Origin: CAYWMP01 sp964459445
Lineage (GTDB): Bacteria; Desulfobacterota; DSM-4660; Desulfatiglandales; HGW-15
Assembly (NCBI GenBank): GCA_964459445.1
Contig: CAYWMP010000190.1
Coordinates: 1 to 11,123 of the forward strand
DNA length: 11,123 nt
Reading direction: 5' to 3'
Of this stretch, positions 1 through 7,451 are shown in pieces. Each line of letters opens with the position of its first letter. Positions within the stretch are counted from its first letter, which is position 1. Under the pieces are notes generated by a model that did no database searches, had not been told where the DNA came from, and was given only the letters and a program-made list of their open reading frames with translations. Both the position numbers and the translations under genes were made by a program.

Positions 1-1869
1 TTCCCTCCAAACAAGGCAGCCATACGTGAAAAGGACTTCGGCATCTGGCAGTCCTATTCCTGGCAGGACTATCTCGATCAGGTGAAGGATTTTGCCCTTG
101 GGCTGGCTGCATTGGGCTTCAAACGGGAAGACAAAATGGCCATCATCGGAGACAACAGGCCCCAGCTCTACTGGGGCATGGCAGCCTGCCAATGCCTTGG
201 TGGCGTGCCTGTCCCCCTTTATCAGGATGCCATACACAAAGAGCTTCATTATATAGTCGATCATTCCGAGTGCAAATTTGCCCTGGCTGAAGACCAGGAA
301 CAAACCGATAAGCTCATGCATCTGAAAGACGAGATCCCAAGGCTGGAATACATTATCTATGACGATCCGAGGGGCCTTCAAAACTATAAGCAAGACTGGC
401 TCATCGCCTTTACGGATGTCCAGGAGATGGGCCGCAGGTTCAAGGAAAAAAACCCGGACTATTTCATGAATGAAGTCGAAAAGGTAAAACCCGACGACAT
501 GTCCATCATTGCCTACACGTCGGGAACCACGGGCAATCCCAAAGGGGTCATGATAACCCACCGTATGATTGCGGATTGTTCGCGGGGTTTTCTTTCATGG
601 GACAATCTCGACCATAGAGAAGAGGTCATGGCCTACCTCCCTATGGCCTGGATCGGCGATCACATCTTCTCCTACGGCCAGGCCCTCTGCTCCGGGTTTA
701 CCGTCAACTGCCCGGAGAGTACCAGCACAACGGTACAGGACCAAAAAGAAATCGGGCCCACCCATATCTTCGCGCCCCCCCGTATCTGGGAGAACATCCT
801 GACCCAGATCATGATTAAAATCGAGGATGCCGCCTGGATAAAACGGCAGGCGTTTCATTATTTTATGAAGGTGGCCGGCCGGGTGGAGAAACGAAGAATC
901 GCCAATGAGTCTGTGCCTCCCGGCGATAGTATTCTCTATCAAATCGGCAAGTTTCTCATTTACGGACCCCTGGTAGATAACCTGGGCATGAGCAAGATCA
1001 AGGTGGCCTATACGGCCGGCGAGGCCATCGGCCCGGAGATATTCGAGTTCTACAGGTCCCTGGGGATCAACCTGAAGCAGCTTTACGGCATGACTGAGAG
1101 CTGCGCCTACGTCTCCATGCAAAAGGATGGTGATATTGACTCCGAAACCGTGGGTCCCCCGGTGCCCGGTGTAAAAGTAAAGATCTCCGACACTGGCGAG
1201 GTCCTATATAAAAGCCCGGGCAATTTCGTCGGATACTTTAAGAATCCCGAAGCCACCGTTGAAACCGTAGAGGACGGTTGGCTGCACTCTGGTGATGCGG
1301 GTTACATGACCGAAAGGGGGCACCTCAAGATCATCGACCGGGCCAAGGATGTCAGCAAATTGAACGACGGAACCATGTTTGCCCCCAAGTATATTGAAAA
1401 TAAGCTGAAATTCAGCCCCTATGTAAAGGAGGCCGTGGCTCATGGTATGAGCAAAGACTACGTAGGCGTCTTTATTGATATCGATTACGGCGCCGTGGCC
1501 AACTGGGCTGAAAGACGACACATCGCCTTTACGAGTTACACCGACCTTGCCCAAAAGCCCCAGGTCTACGAACTCATCTATGGGGCTATCCTTAATGTCA
1601 ACAAGAGCCTGAGCGAGGACAAGAAACTCCGCAATTCCCAGATCAAACGATACCTCCTGCTTCACAAGGAGTTGAACCCCGATGATGGGGAAATCACCCG
1701 CACCAGAAAAGTCAGAAGACGGTTCATTGCCGAGAAGTACGGCACCCTCATCGATGCCCTGTATTCGGATCAGGACAATGTGCACGTGGAGGCCACTTTT
1801 ACCTATGAGGACGGCCGGTCCACGACCATGAGAGCCGACCTCGCAGTCCGTGATGTAGAAACCTATTGA
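1..1869 (+). CDS. AMP-forming acyl-CoA synthetase (long-chain FadD/ACSL-like), 5' partial
   Basis: This gene activates a carboxylic acid to its acyl-CoA through an acyl-adenylate, in the cytoplasm or at the inner membrane. The reading frame is open from base 1, so the GTG at 82 is internal and the true start lies before the window. From family N-termini I expect about 15-20 residues to be missing. The visible 622 codons contain the ANL-family motifs in order: the phosphate loop YTSGTTGNPKGV (from residue 172), YGMTES (362-367), the HSGD motif with the ribose-binding Asp432, and the hinge region IIDRAKD (Arg447). Near the C-terminus TRKVRR gives a K-x-x-R pattern (Lys570, Arg573) in the place of the catalytic lysine of the long-chain synthetases. 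The stop is 15 bp before livG, and the GGAG serving livG follows the stop directly, so the two are cotranscribed. The substrate cannot be read from sequence; long-chain fatty, aromatic or other carboxylic acids are all possible. Confidence 0.93.
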   Translation, partial: FPPNKAAIREKDFGIWQSYSWQDYLDQVKDFALGLAALGFKREDKMAIIGDNRPQLYWGMAACQCLGGVPVPLYQDAIHKELHYIVDHSECKFALAEDQEQTDKLMHLKDEIPRLEYIIYDDPRGLQNYKQDWLIAFTDVQEMGRRFKEKNPDYFMNEVEKVKPDDMSIIAYTSGTTGNPKGVMITHRMIADCSRGFLSWDNLDHREEVMAYLPMAWIGDHIFSYGQALCSGFTVNCPESTSTTVQDQKEIGPTHIFAPPRIWENILTQIMIKIEDAAWIKRQAFHYFMKVAGRVEKRRIANESVPPGDSILYQIGKFLIYGPLVDNLGMSKIKVAYTAGEAIGPEIFEFYRSLGINLKQLYGMTESCAYVSMQKDGDIDSETVGPPVPGVKVKISDTGEVLYKSPGNFVGYFKNPEATVETVEDGWLHSGDAGYMTERGHLKIIDRAKDVSKLNDGTMFAPKYIENKLKFSPYVKEAVAHGMSKDYVGVFIDIDYGAVANWAERRHIAFTSYTDLAQKPQVYELIYGAILNVNKSLSEDKKLRNSQIKRYLLLHKELNPDDGEITRTRKVRRRFIAEKYGTLIDALYSDQDNVHVEATFTYEDGRSTTMRADLAVRDVETY

Positions 1870-1884
1870 TGGAGAACAAGTGCC

Positions 1885-2670
1885 ATGAATGAAAGCCAAG
1901 AACCCCTATTTCGCGCAGAAGACATACATATCACCTTTGGCGGTCTCAAGGCCCTGAATGCAATCGATTTAGAGATCTATCCCGGTGAAATCCTGGCGAT
2001 TATCGGTCCAAACGGCGCCGGAAAAACCACGATGCTAAACATCGTCAACGGATTTTACAAGCCCGATAAGGGCCGTATCTTCTTTGAAGGCAAAGAGCGG
2101 CCCAGAAATATGAAACCAAACCTGATTGCGGCCCAGGGCATCGCACGAACCTTTCAGAACCTCGCCCTTTTCACCGGCATGTCCGCTCTGGGAAACATCA
2201 TGGTGGGGCGAACCATGAAGATGCACTCAAACCTCTTTTCTCAGGCCCTTTACTGGGGGTTCAGCCAAAAGGAAGAGATCGAGCACAGGGAGGCGGTGGA
2301 GAAGATCATCGATTTCCTTCAAATCGAAAATATCCGCAGAACCCCGGCCAGCATGCTCCCCTACGGTCTCAGGAAAAGGGTGGAATTGGCAAGGGCCCTG
2401 GCCTCGGAACCCAAGCTCCTCCTCCTGGACGAACCCATGGCTGGCATGAACCTGGAAGAAAAGGAGGATATCGCGCGGTTCGTTCTGGATGCCAATGAAG
2501 AATTGGGCTACACCATTGCCCTTATCGAGCATGATATGGGGGTCGTCATGGACATCTGCGACCGGATTGTGGTGCTGGATTTTGGTGAGAAGATCGCCGA
2601 GGGAACGCCCGAAGAGGTTAAAGCAAATCCCAAAGTCATCAAGGCCTATCTTGGCGAGGGAGCTGGCTAA
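1885..2670 (+). CDS. livG: Branched-chain amino acid-type ABC transporter ATP-binding protein LivG
   Basis: This is one of the two ATPase subunits that power the importer encoded by the following genes, and it binds the cytoplasmic face of LivH/LivM. The 261 residues are close to E. coli LivG in length. Visible motifs are Walker A GPNGAGKT (41-48), a Q-loop Gln91 in RTFQNLALF, the signature region LPYGLRKR (158-165), Walker B LLLLDEP with catalytic Glu183, and the switch His216 in IEHDM. The C-terminal stretch with EGTPEEVKANPKVIKAYLGE is typical of LivG. In the signature, Leu follows the Gly where many ABC proteins have Gln, a departure from the usual LivG YGQQRR. The ATG at 1885 has GGAG at 1871-1874, ten bases upstream. 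An 86-bp spacer precedes livH, and I see no terminator in it. Confidence 0.95.
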   Translation: MNESQEPLFRAEDIHITFGGLKALNAIDLEIYPGEILAIIGPNGAGKTTMLNIVNGFYKPDKGRIFFEGKERPRNMKPNLIAAQGIARTFQNLALFTGMSALGNIMVGRTMKMHSNLFSQALYWGFSQKEEIEHREAVEKIIDFLQIENIRRTPASMLPYGLRKRVELARALASEPKLLLLDEPMAGMNLEEKEDIARFVLDANEELGYTIALIEHDMGVVMDICDRIVVLDFGEKIAEGTPEEVKANPKVIKAYLGEGAG

Positions 2671-2756
2671 ACCGGATTTGAGTGAGTATCTGCCGCGCGT
2701 GGGTCAATGTGAGTGGCAAAATTCAGGTATTAAACAAAAGTTGAAGGAGCAATTGA

Positions 2757-3644
2757 ATGGCTTTTTTCTTCGAGGTATTTTTTACCGGACTGATGGTAGG
2801 CGTCATGTACGCCCTGGTGGCCATAGGTTTTGTCCTGATCTTCAAGGCATCGGAAGTATTCAACATGGCCCAGGGTGCAATGACCCTTTTTGCGAGCCTC
2901 GTCCTTTACGGATTCTATGAGCAATACGCGCATTTTCCCCTATGGCTCGCCCTCCTCTGTACCATTGCCGTGATGACCATCTGGGCCTATCTTGTCGTGT
3001 TTGTTGTTCTGAAACCTCTGGTGAATCGTCCCCCTCTTATTCTCTTCATGGCCACCTTTGGCGTCATGTACTTGATGGAAGGGATCGGGCAGGGTATCTA
3101 CAACTCACAGGCTAAAGGTCTGGAACTGGGTATTCCGGAAAATACCTACGAAATGGCCGGCATGCTTGTGAGCTCCTTTGACCTGTTTTTTGCAGGAGTA
3201 GCGGCTATTCTTGTGGCAGCGCTGGTCTGGTTTTTCCAGAAAACCAGGAACGGTCGGGCCCTCAGGGCTGTATCCGACGACCATGAGGCGGCCCTGTCAG
3301 TAGGCATCCCGCTCCTCAAGGCCTGGACCGTGACCTGGGTCATCGCCGGGGTGGTAGCCACAGTCGCGGGTGTGGCCTGGGGCACCCGATTAGGGGTGCA
3401 ATTCAGCCTATCCTACATCGCTTACAAGGCCTTGCCCGTGCTAATTATAGGCGGGATCGACAGCATCCCCGGCGCCATCATCGCAGGCCTCATTGTGGGG
3501 GCCGGCGAAAATCTGGGCGAGGTCTTCATCGGGCCCTACGTGGGCGGGGGCATTCAGACCTTCTTCCCCTACCTCCTGGCCCTGATTGTCCTTTATATTA
3601 AGCCCTACGGGCTGTTCGGCAAAGAAATCATAGAGAGAGTATAA
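2757..3644 (+). CDS. livH: Branched-chain amino acid-type ABC transporter permease LivH
   Basis: This is an inner-membrane permease subunit of the HAAT family that forms the translocation pore together with LivM. It has 295 residues, near the usual ~300, with about eight hydrophobic segments spread along the chain. Family hallmarks are the N-terminal GVMYALVAIGFVLIFKAS followed by FNMAQGAMTL, the cytoplasmic loop TRNGRALRAVSDDHEAA that contacts an ATPase subunit, and the C-terminal IGGIDSIPGAIIAGLIVG segment ending in IKPYGLFG. The ATG at 2757 is preceded by AAGGAG (2744-2749) seven bases upstream. The livM start lies 13 bp after the stop, so translation of the two permeases is probably linked. 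Confidence 0.95.
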   Translation: MAFFFEVFFTGLMVGVMYALVAIGFVLIFKASEVFNMAQGAMTLFASLVLYGFYEQYAHFPLWLALLCTIAVMTIWAYLVVFVVLKPLVNRPPLILFMATFGVMYLMEGIGQGIYNSQAKGLELGIPENTYEMAGMLVSSFDLFFAGVAAILVAALVWFFQKTRNGRALRAVSDDHEAALSVGIPLLKAWTVTWVIAGVVATVAGVAWGTRLGVQFSLSYIAYKALPVLIIGGIDSIPGAIIAGLIVGAGENLGEVFIGPYVGGGIQTFFPYLLALIVLYIKPYGLFGKEIIERV

Positions 3645-3657
3645 ACGGAGCAAGCTT

Positions 3658-4716
3658 ATGCTTTATAGAGAATGCGGTAACTACAAAGATACCTATGCGA
3701 ATGATATGGCCATCTTTCCCATCCCACTGGACAGATGGGGATTTATCGTCATGCTTTTTATGGCTTTTATCATTGTTCCCATCTTTGCCAGCGAGTACTT
3801 GATTAGCAATATTATCATTCCCTTTTACTGTGTCGCCCTCTCCGCCTTCGGGCTCAATGTCCTTGCGGGGTTTGCCGGCCAGATCTCCCTCGGGCATGCG
3901 GCCTTCATGGCCATCGGTGCCTATACCTCTTTTAAAATGTATGGCCATTTAGGGGTTCCGCTTATCCCGAGCATCCTGGGCGGGGGCGTCACCGCCTCAA
4001 TCGTCGGGACCATTTTCGGCCTCCCTTCCCTCAGGATCAAGGGATTTTACCTGGCCATCTCTACTTTGGCCTCCCAGTTCATCATAACATGGGGCATCGT
4101 ACACTGGCCCTGGATCAGCGGAGGAGTTTTCGGGACCATAGAGGCCCCGAAGATGTTCATCTTCGGCTTGGCCCTTGATACGCCAGTAAAAAAATACTTC
4201 CTGGTCCTCTGTATCACGGTCCTGCTCATGACCATCGGCAAAAATCTGGTCCGAGGTCAGATGGGCCGTAACTGGATGGCCATCCGGGATGTGGACTATG
4301 CGGCCGAGATCATCGGCGTAAACCTTTACCGCGACAAACTGATCGCCTTCGCAGTGAGCACCTTTTATGCGGGGGTGGCAGGCTCCTTGATCTGTCTCTG
4401 CTATGTGGGAGCTGCAAATATCGAGAATTTCGACATCACTGTATCTTTTGCCTACATTGGCATGATCATCATCGGCGGTCTGGGGACAGTCCTTGGCTCC
4501 TTTCTGGGCGCCGGCTTTTGGGTAATGCTGCCCATCGCCATTAACCGGTCTCTCGGGACATTTATGGAAGTGGTCCCCGCCGATATCCTCTCAAACATTG
4601 AACACATTATCTTTGGGGGATTGATCGTTTTTTTTCTCATCGTGGAACCTTACGGCATGGCCAGGCTCTGGCACACCATTAAAGACAAGATGCGCCTCTG
4701 GCCTTTTCCTTATTAG
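3658..4716 (+). CDS. livM: Branched-chain amino acid-type ABC transporter permease LivM
   Basis: This is the second inner-membrane permease subunit and pairs with LivH. It has 352 residues with roughly nine hydrophobic segments. The LivM signature GQISLGHAAFMAIGAY begins near residue 75, followed by LRIKGFYLAISTLA, the coupling loop RGQMGRNWMAIRDVDYAAE, and the late MIIIGGLGTVLGSFLGA segment ending in VEPYGMARLW. About 28 mostly hydrophilic residues (from MLYRECGNYK) precede the first membrane segment. I recall a similar leader in LivM proteins encoded next to acyl-CoA synthetases, but that is memory and not something shown here. GGAG at 3647-3650 supports the ATG at 3658. A 169-bp spacer full of hairpins separates this gene from the binding-protein gene. 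Confidence 0.95.
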   Translation: MLYRECGNYKDTYANDMAIFPIPLDRWGFIVMLFMAFIIVPIFASEYLISNIIIPFYCVALSAFGLNVLAGFAGQISLGHAAFMAIGAYTSFKMYGHLGVPLIPSILGGGVTASIVGTIFGLPSLRIKGFYLAISTLASQFIITWGIVHWPWISGGVFGTIEAPKMFIFGLALDTPVKKYFLVLCITVLLMTIGKNLVRGQMGRNWMAIRDVDYAAEIIGVNLYRDKLIAFAVSTFYAGVAGSLICLCYVGAANIENFDITVSFAYIGMIIIGGLGTVLGSFLGAGFWVMLPIAINRSLGTFMEVVPADILSNIEHIIFGGLIVFFLIVEPYGMARLWHTIKDKMRLWPFPY

Positions 4717-4718
4717 TT

Positions 4719-4819
4719 ATGAAATCGCTTTGCGATTTCATGTAACGCGACTTGCGTCGCTCTAACATAAGAAAGCTCTCGCTTCGCGATTTTATACAAC
4801 GTCTCACTGAGAGCGAGAC
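4719..4819 (+). repeat. Array of degenerate hairpins between livM and the binding-protein gene
   Basis: The first hairpin is a perfect 10-bp stem (4719-4728 with 4732-4741) closed by a TTT loop. Next come GCGAC-TTGC-GTCGC (4747-4760), TCGC-TTC-GCGA (4779-4789) and GTCTC/GAGAC (4801-4805 with 4815-4819). A longer alternative pairing of GCTCTC (4775-4780) with GAGAGC (4809-4814) competes with the last two. The stretches 4725-4746 and 4779-4800 are 22-base direct repeats with four differences, two of which sit in loop or tail positions, and several units end in AAC. No U-tract follows, so a simple intrinsic terminator is unlikely. A role in mRNA processing or stability before a highly translated gene is an inference; a dispersed repeat is the alternative. 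Confidence 0.7.
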
Positions 4820-4871
4820 TCGAAAAATGCGAATTTATCAACCGTTCAATCAACTGCTAACCTTTAGAAAG

Positions 4872-4877
4872 AGGAGG
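4872..4877 (+). promoter_or_regulatory. Strong Shine-Dalgarno of the binding-protein gene
   Basis: AGGAGG lies eight bases before the ATG at 4886. It is the only full six-base consensus among the starts in this window, which fits the usual need for binding protein in molar excess over the membrane subunits. Confidence 0.75.
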
Positions 4878-4885
4878 GAACTAGT

Positions 4886-6232
4886 ATGGGACGTAAATTT
4901 ATTGGTAGCCTGATTGCCTTGGTTTTCGTGGCCGGTCTGCTGCTGACTTTCGGACAGGTTCTGGCCGCTGAGGAAAAGAAGCCGGAACAATTTGTCGGTA
5001 TTCTGGCCTATCGAACCGGTCCCTTTGCGGCGGGCGGGAGCGGGTTCAGCAGCGGCATGGAAGATTTCATGGCTCTCGTCAACGCGAGAGGTGGAATCAA
5101 CGGCAAAATCATGTACAAATGGGAAGAGTGCGAAACCGCCTATAACACGGCGCGAGGCGTCGAATGTTACAACCGCTTCAAGGACAAAATGGCCTATGTT
5201 CATCCTTTGAGCACTGGCATCACCTACGCCCTGATCCCCAAGGGCACCGAGGATGGGATCGTGATCATCTCCTCCGGGTACGGCAGGGCCGATGCCTCGG
5301 ACGGTCGGGTCTTTCCCTGGGTCTTCACCACCCCCACCAACTACTGGTCACAAAATACAGCCAAGCTTAAATGGATCGCCAAGCGAGAGGGTTGGGACGG
5401 CAAAAATGATGCGGACATCGGAAAGTATATGAAGGGCAAAAAGATCGCTAATCTCCACATCGATGTGCCCTACGGCCAGGAAACCAAGCCTATCCTGGAC
5501 GCAATGGCCAAAAAATTCGGATTCCAGGTCAGGCATTTTCCCGTGCCTTGGCCAGGAATCGACCAGAAGGCTCAGTGGATGGACATCGCCAGAAGATATA
5601 AGGCGGACTGGGTCATCAACCGCAACTGGGGTGTCTCCTGTACAGTTCCCCTGAAAGAGGCGGCCAGGCTCAAATTCCCCAGAGAGAAGATCCTGGGTGT
5701 CTGGTGGTGCGGATCTGAAGAAGACGTGCTGCCTGCGGGAAAAGCGGCCGTCGGTTACTACACCACAAACTTCCATGGCGTTGGGAGAGACTTCCCCATC
5801 ATCCAGGAGGTTGTTGACAAGGTTTATGGCGCTATGAAGGGGAATATCGCCTTCACCCGTGTCGGTACCGTTTATTACAACAGGGGATTCGTTGCCGGCA
5901 TTATGAACCATGAGGCGATCCTGACGGCTCAAAAGAAATTCGGCGTTAAAGTCCTGACCGGAGAGGAATTCCGTTGGGGCCTGGAAAACCTGAATGTCAC
6001 CGAGGCGAGGATCAAGGAGATAGGCGCTGAAGGCCTCATGCAGCCCATGCACAACAGTTGGAAAGATCATGAGGGCGGCGGAAAAGTCTTCTATCAGCAA
6101 TGGGACGGCGAAAAATGGGTCAGCACCGGAGAGGTCATGACGCCTATGCAAGAGTGGGTCAGGGAGATGATCGAGGAATCATCTGCCAAATACGCCAAAG
6201 AAAAAGGGATCAAGATCAGAACCGCTCCCTAA
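4886..6232 (+). CDS. LivK-like periplasmic substrate-binding protein (type 1 fold, Peripla_BP_6)
   Basis: This is the periplasmic receptor that should capture the solute and deliver it to LivHM. The first ~28 residues form a Sec signal peptide: MGRK, then a hydrophobic core, then FGQVLAAEE with likely cleavage after an Ala. There is no lipobox cysteine. The mature protein starts with EQFVGILAYRTGPFA, the usual first strand and substrate loop of this family, followed by NARGGING and a second lobe with KIANLHIDVPYGQETKP. At 448 residues it is clearly longer than E. coli LivK (about 369). Sequence around the cleft, such as VPWPGIDQKAQW and ILGVWWCGSEEDV, is not the amino-acid-binding pattern I would expect, so the ligand is probably not leucine. 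The context with a CoA ligase suggests a carboxylate, by inference. Hairpins flank the gene on both sides. Confidence 0.92.
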   Translation: MGRKFIGSLIALVFVAGLLLTFGQVLAAEEKKPEQFVGILAYRTGPFAAGGSGFSSGMEDFMALVNARGGINGKIMYKWEECETAYNTARGVECYNRFKDKMAYVHPLSTGITYALIPKGTEDGIVIISSGYGRADASDGRVFPWVFTTPTNYWSQNTAKLKWIAKREGWDGKNDADIGKYMKGKKIANLHIDVPYGQETKPILDAMAKKFGFQVRHFPVPWPGIDQKAQWMDIARRYKADWVINRNWGVSCTVPLKEAARLKFPREKILGVWWCGSEEDVLPAGKAAVGYYTTNFHGVGRDFPIIQEVVDKVYGAMKGNIAFTRVGTVYYNRGFVAGIMNHEAILTAQKKFGVKVLTGEEFRWGLENLNVTEARIKEIGAEGLMQPMHNSWKDHEGGGKVFYQQWDGEKWVSTGEVMTPMQEWVREMIEESSAKYAKEKGIKIRTAP

Positions 6233-6260
6233 TAATCCAAAAGCCAAGAAAGATAATATT

Positions 6261-6289
6261 GGGTAGGGTAGCATAAATGCGCCCTACCC
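6261..6289 (+). repeat. Hairpin after the binding-protein gene
   Basis: GGGTAGGG (6261-6268) pairs with CCCTACCC (6282-6289), and an inner GCA/TGC (6271-6273 with 6278-6280) extends the stem. It lies 28 bp after the binding-protein stop and is followed by a pyrimidine-rich CTCTTGCCTTTATT. It could act as a partial terminator, or as a 3' stability hairpin that lowers livF expression relative to the binding protein. Confidence 0.6.
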
Positions 6290-6317
6290 TCTCTTGCCTT
6301 TATTGAACCAAAAAGCC

Positions 6318-6347
6318 GGGTGGGGGAGTCTGAAGACTCCCCTACCC
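6318..6347 (+). repeat. Strong 13-bp hairpin upstream of livF
   Basis: Bases 6318-6330 pair with 6335-6347 in a 13-bp stem containing one G-T wobble, closed by a TGAA loop. The outer part repeats the GGGT(A/G)GGG...CCCTACCC pattern of the hairpin 50 bp upstream, so the two may be copies of one element. No U-tract follows. It ends 56 bp before the livF start. Confidence 0.65.
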
Positions 6348-6403
6348 TATGAAATCTTACTTAACAAAAATTCTCCTACTTTAACGGGGGTGAAAGATTC
6401 ACT

Positions 6404-7219
6404 ATGCCTAATGAGAAGGCGCCTTTACTCAAGGTCAATAACATTGAAGTCATCTACGAACACGTCATACTGGTTTTGAAAGGGGTTTCCCTGGATGTCT
6501 ATGAGGGACAAATCGCCTCGCTTCTTGGCGCCAACGGCGCTGGGAAAAGCACTACCCTGAAGGCCATTTCCAATTTGGTCAAGGCCGAGCGGGGCGAGGT
6601 TACTAAAGGCACCGTAGAATATGACGGAAAGCGTGTTGACAAGCTCTTTGCCCCTGAATTGGTGAAGAGGGGCCTCATCCAGATTATGGAGGGACGGCAT
6701 ACCTTTGAGCACCTCACTGTTGAAGACGATCTTCTCACCGGGGCCTATACCAGGGGCCGTGATAAGAAAGCGATCAAAAATGCTTTGGAAATGGTCTACA
6801 AATATTTCCCCCGCCTCAAGGATCGCCGCGGCGCCAAGACCGGATATATTTCCGGCGGTGAGATGCAGATGTGCGCCATCGGCAGGGGGCTCATGGCAAA
6901 GCCCAAGATCATGCTATTGGACGAACCCTCCATGGGACTTGCACCTTTGCTCGTGGAAGAGATCTTCAATATCATCCTGCGCCTCAACCGGGAAGAAAAG
7001 GTCGGAATGCTGCTGGCCGAACAAAATGCGGCCATGGCCCTCAATTATGCGGAATACGGCTATATTATGGAAAACGGCCGGGTAGTCCTGGATGGTGATG
7101 CGGATACCCTCAAGGACAATGCCGACGTAAGGGAGTTCTATTTAGGCCTTACGGAGGTTGGCAAGAAAAGTTATCGCGATGTAAAACACTACCACAGAAG
7201 GAAACGTTGGTTGGCATAA
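6404..7219 (+). CDS. livF: Branched-chain amino acid-type ABC transporter ATP-binding protein LivF
   Basis: This is the second ATPase subunit, partner of LivG. Motifs are Walker A GANGAGKS (42-49), Q-loop region IQIMEGR (Gln93), signature ISGGEMQ (149-155), Walker B IMLLDEP (169-175, Glu174), and AEQNA (205-209), where LivF proteins normally have Gln instead of the switch His. At 271 residues it is longer than E. coli LivF (about 237). The extra length includes a basic C-terminal tail, SYRDVKHYHRRKRWL, which I associate from memory with LivF proteins encoded beside acyl-CoA synthetases. The start at 6404 has a GGGGGTGA ribosome-binding site 10-11 bases upstream. It is the last gene of the plus-strand cluster and converges on the minus-strand dehydratase gene. 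Confidence 0.95.
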   Translation: MPNEKAPLLKVNNIEVIYEHVILVLKGVSLDVYEGQIASLLGANGAGKSTTLKAISNLVKAERGEVTKGTVEYDGKRVDKLFAPELVKRGLIQIMEGRHTFEHLTVEDDLLTGAYTRGRDKKAIKNALEMVYKYFPRLKDRRGAKTGYISGGEMQMCAIGRGLMAKPKIMLLDEPSMGLAPLLVEEIFNIILRLNREEKVGMLLAEQNAAMALNYAEYGYIMENGRVVLDGDADTLKDNADVREFYLGLTEVGKKSYRDVKHYHRRKRWLA

Positions 7220-7220
7220 A

Positions 7221-7252
7221 GACGTTGCTGGTTGCTCGTTTCTCGTTACTCG
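7221..7252. repeat. Short degenerate tandem repeat just after livF
   Basis: The stretch consists of near-copies of GTTGCTG/GTTGCTC/TTTCTC/GTTACTC in tandem. It begins one base after the livF stop. It resembles a class of low-complexity dispersed intergenic repeat that I recall from environmental genomes; this is a memory-based resemblance only. Confidence 0.4.
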
Positions 7253-7406
7253 ACCCACCTGGAAAGAAGAAACACCTCGTAATTGCCTTTCACAGATAGT
7301 AGCAATCATTTTTTCAGCAAATCTAATGATAAACTACCCTTGGGCAGGGCGATCAAAAACGTCCAGATGTTAGGCGCGCGGAATCCCGAGCAAAATATTT
7401 GGCGCA

Positions 7407-7425
7407 CCAGGATAACAGGATTAAC
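7407..7425. repeat. AGGATAACAGGATTAAC-type dispersed repeat, left copy
   Basis: CCAGGATAACAGGATTAAC carries two CAGGAT-like units. A diverged copy in inverse orientation lies at 7639-7663 (CATCCTGGCAATC, then TTTATCCTGTC). The pair flanks the 129-bp palindromic element. The ATCCTGTTAATCCTGT type is, from memory, a widespread intergenic repeat in environmental bacterial genomes. Confidence 0.45.
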
Positions 7426-7451
7426 TAGATATTCTGGGTTCGGATCTGAAA

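Noticed and set aside
1204..1899. 231-codon ORF on the minus strand.
   Set aside because: It is antisense to the acyl-CoA synthetase, which carries all family motifs in the other frame; it has no ribosome-binding site or recognisable domain.
4719..4819. CRISPR array or riboswitch in the livM-binding protein spacer.
   Set aside because: The units differ in length and sequence with no unique spacers, and the stems match no riboswitch architecture I know.
5348..6151. 267-codon ORF on the minus strand.
   Set aside because: It is antisense to the binding-protein gene and is explained by that gene's codon usage.
7365..7400. GTTAGGCG at 7370 resembles the right end of an integron attC site.
   Set aside because: There is no matching GCCTAAC-type partner, no imperfect palindrome of attC layout and no integrase or cassette nearby.
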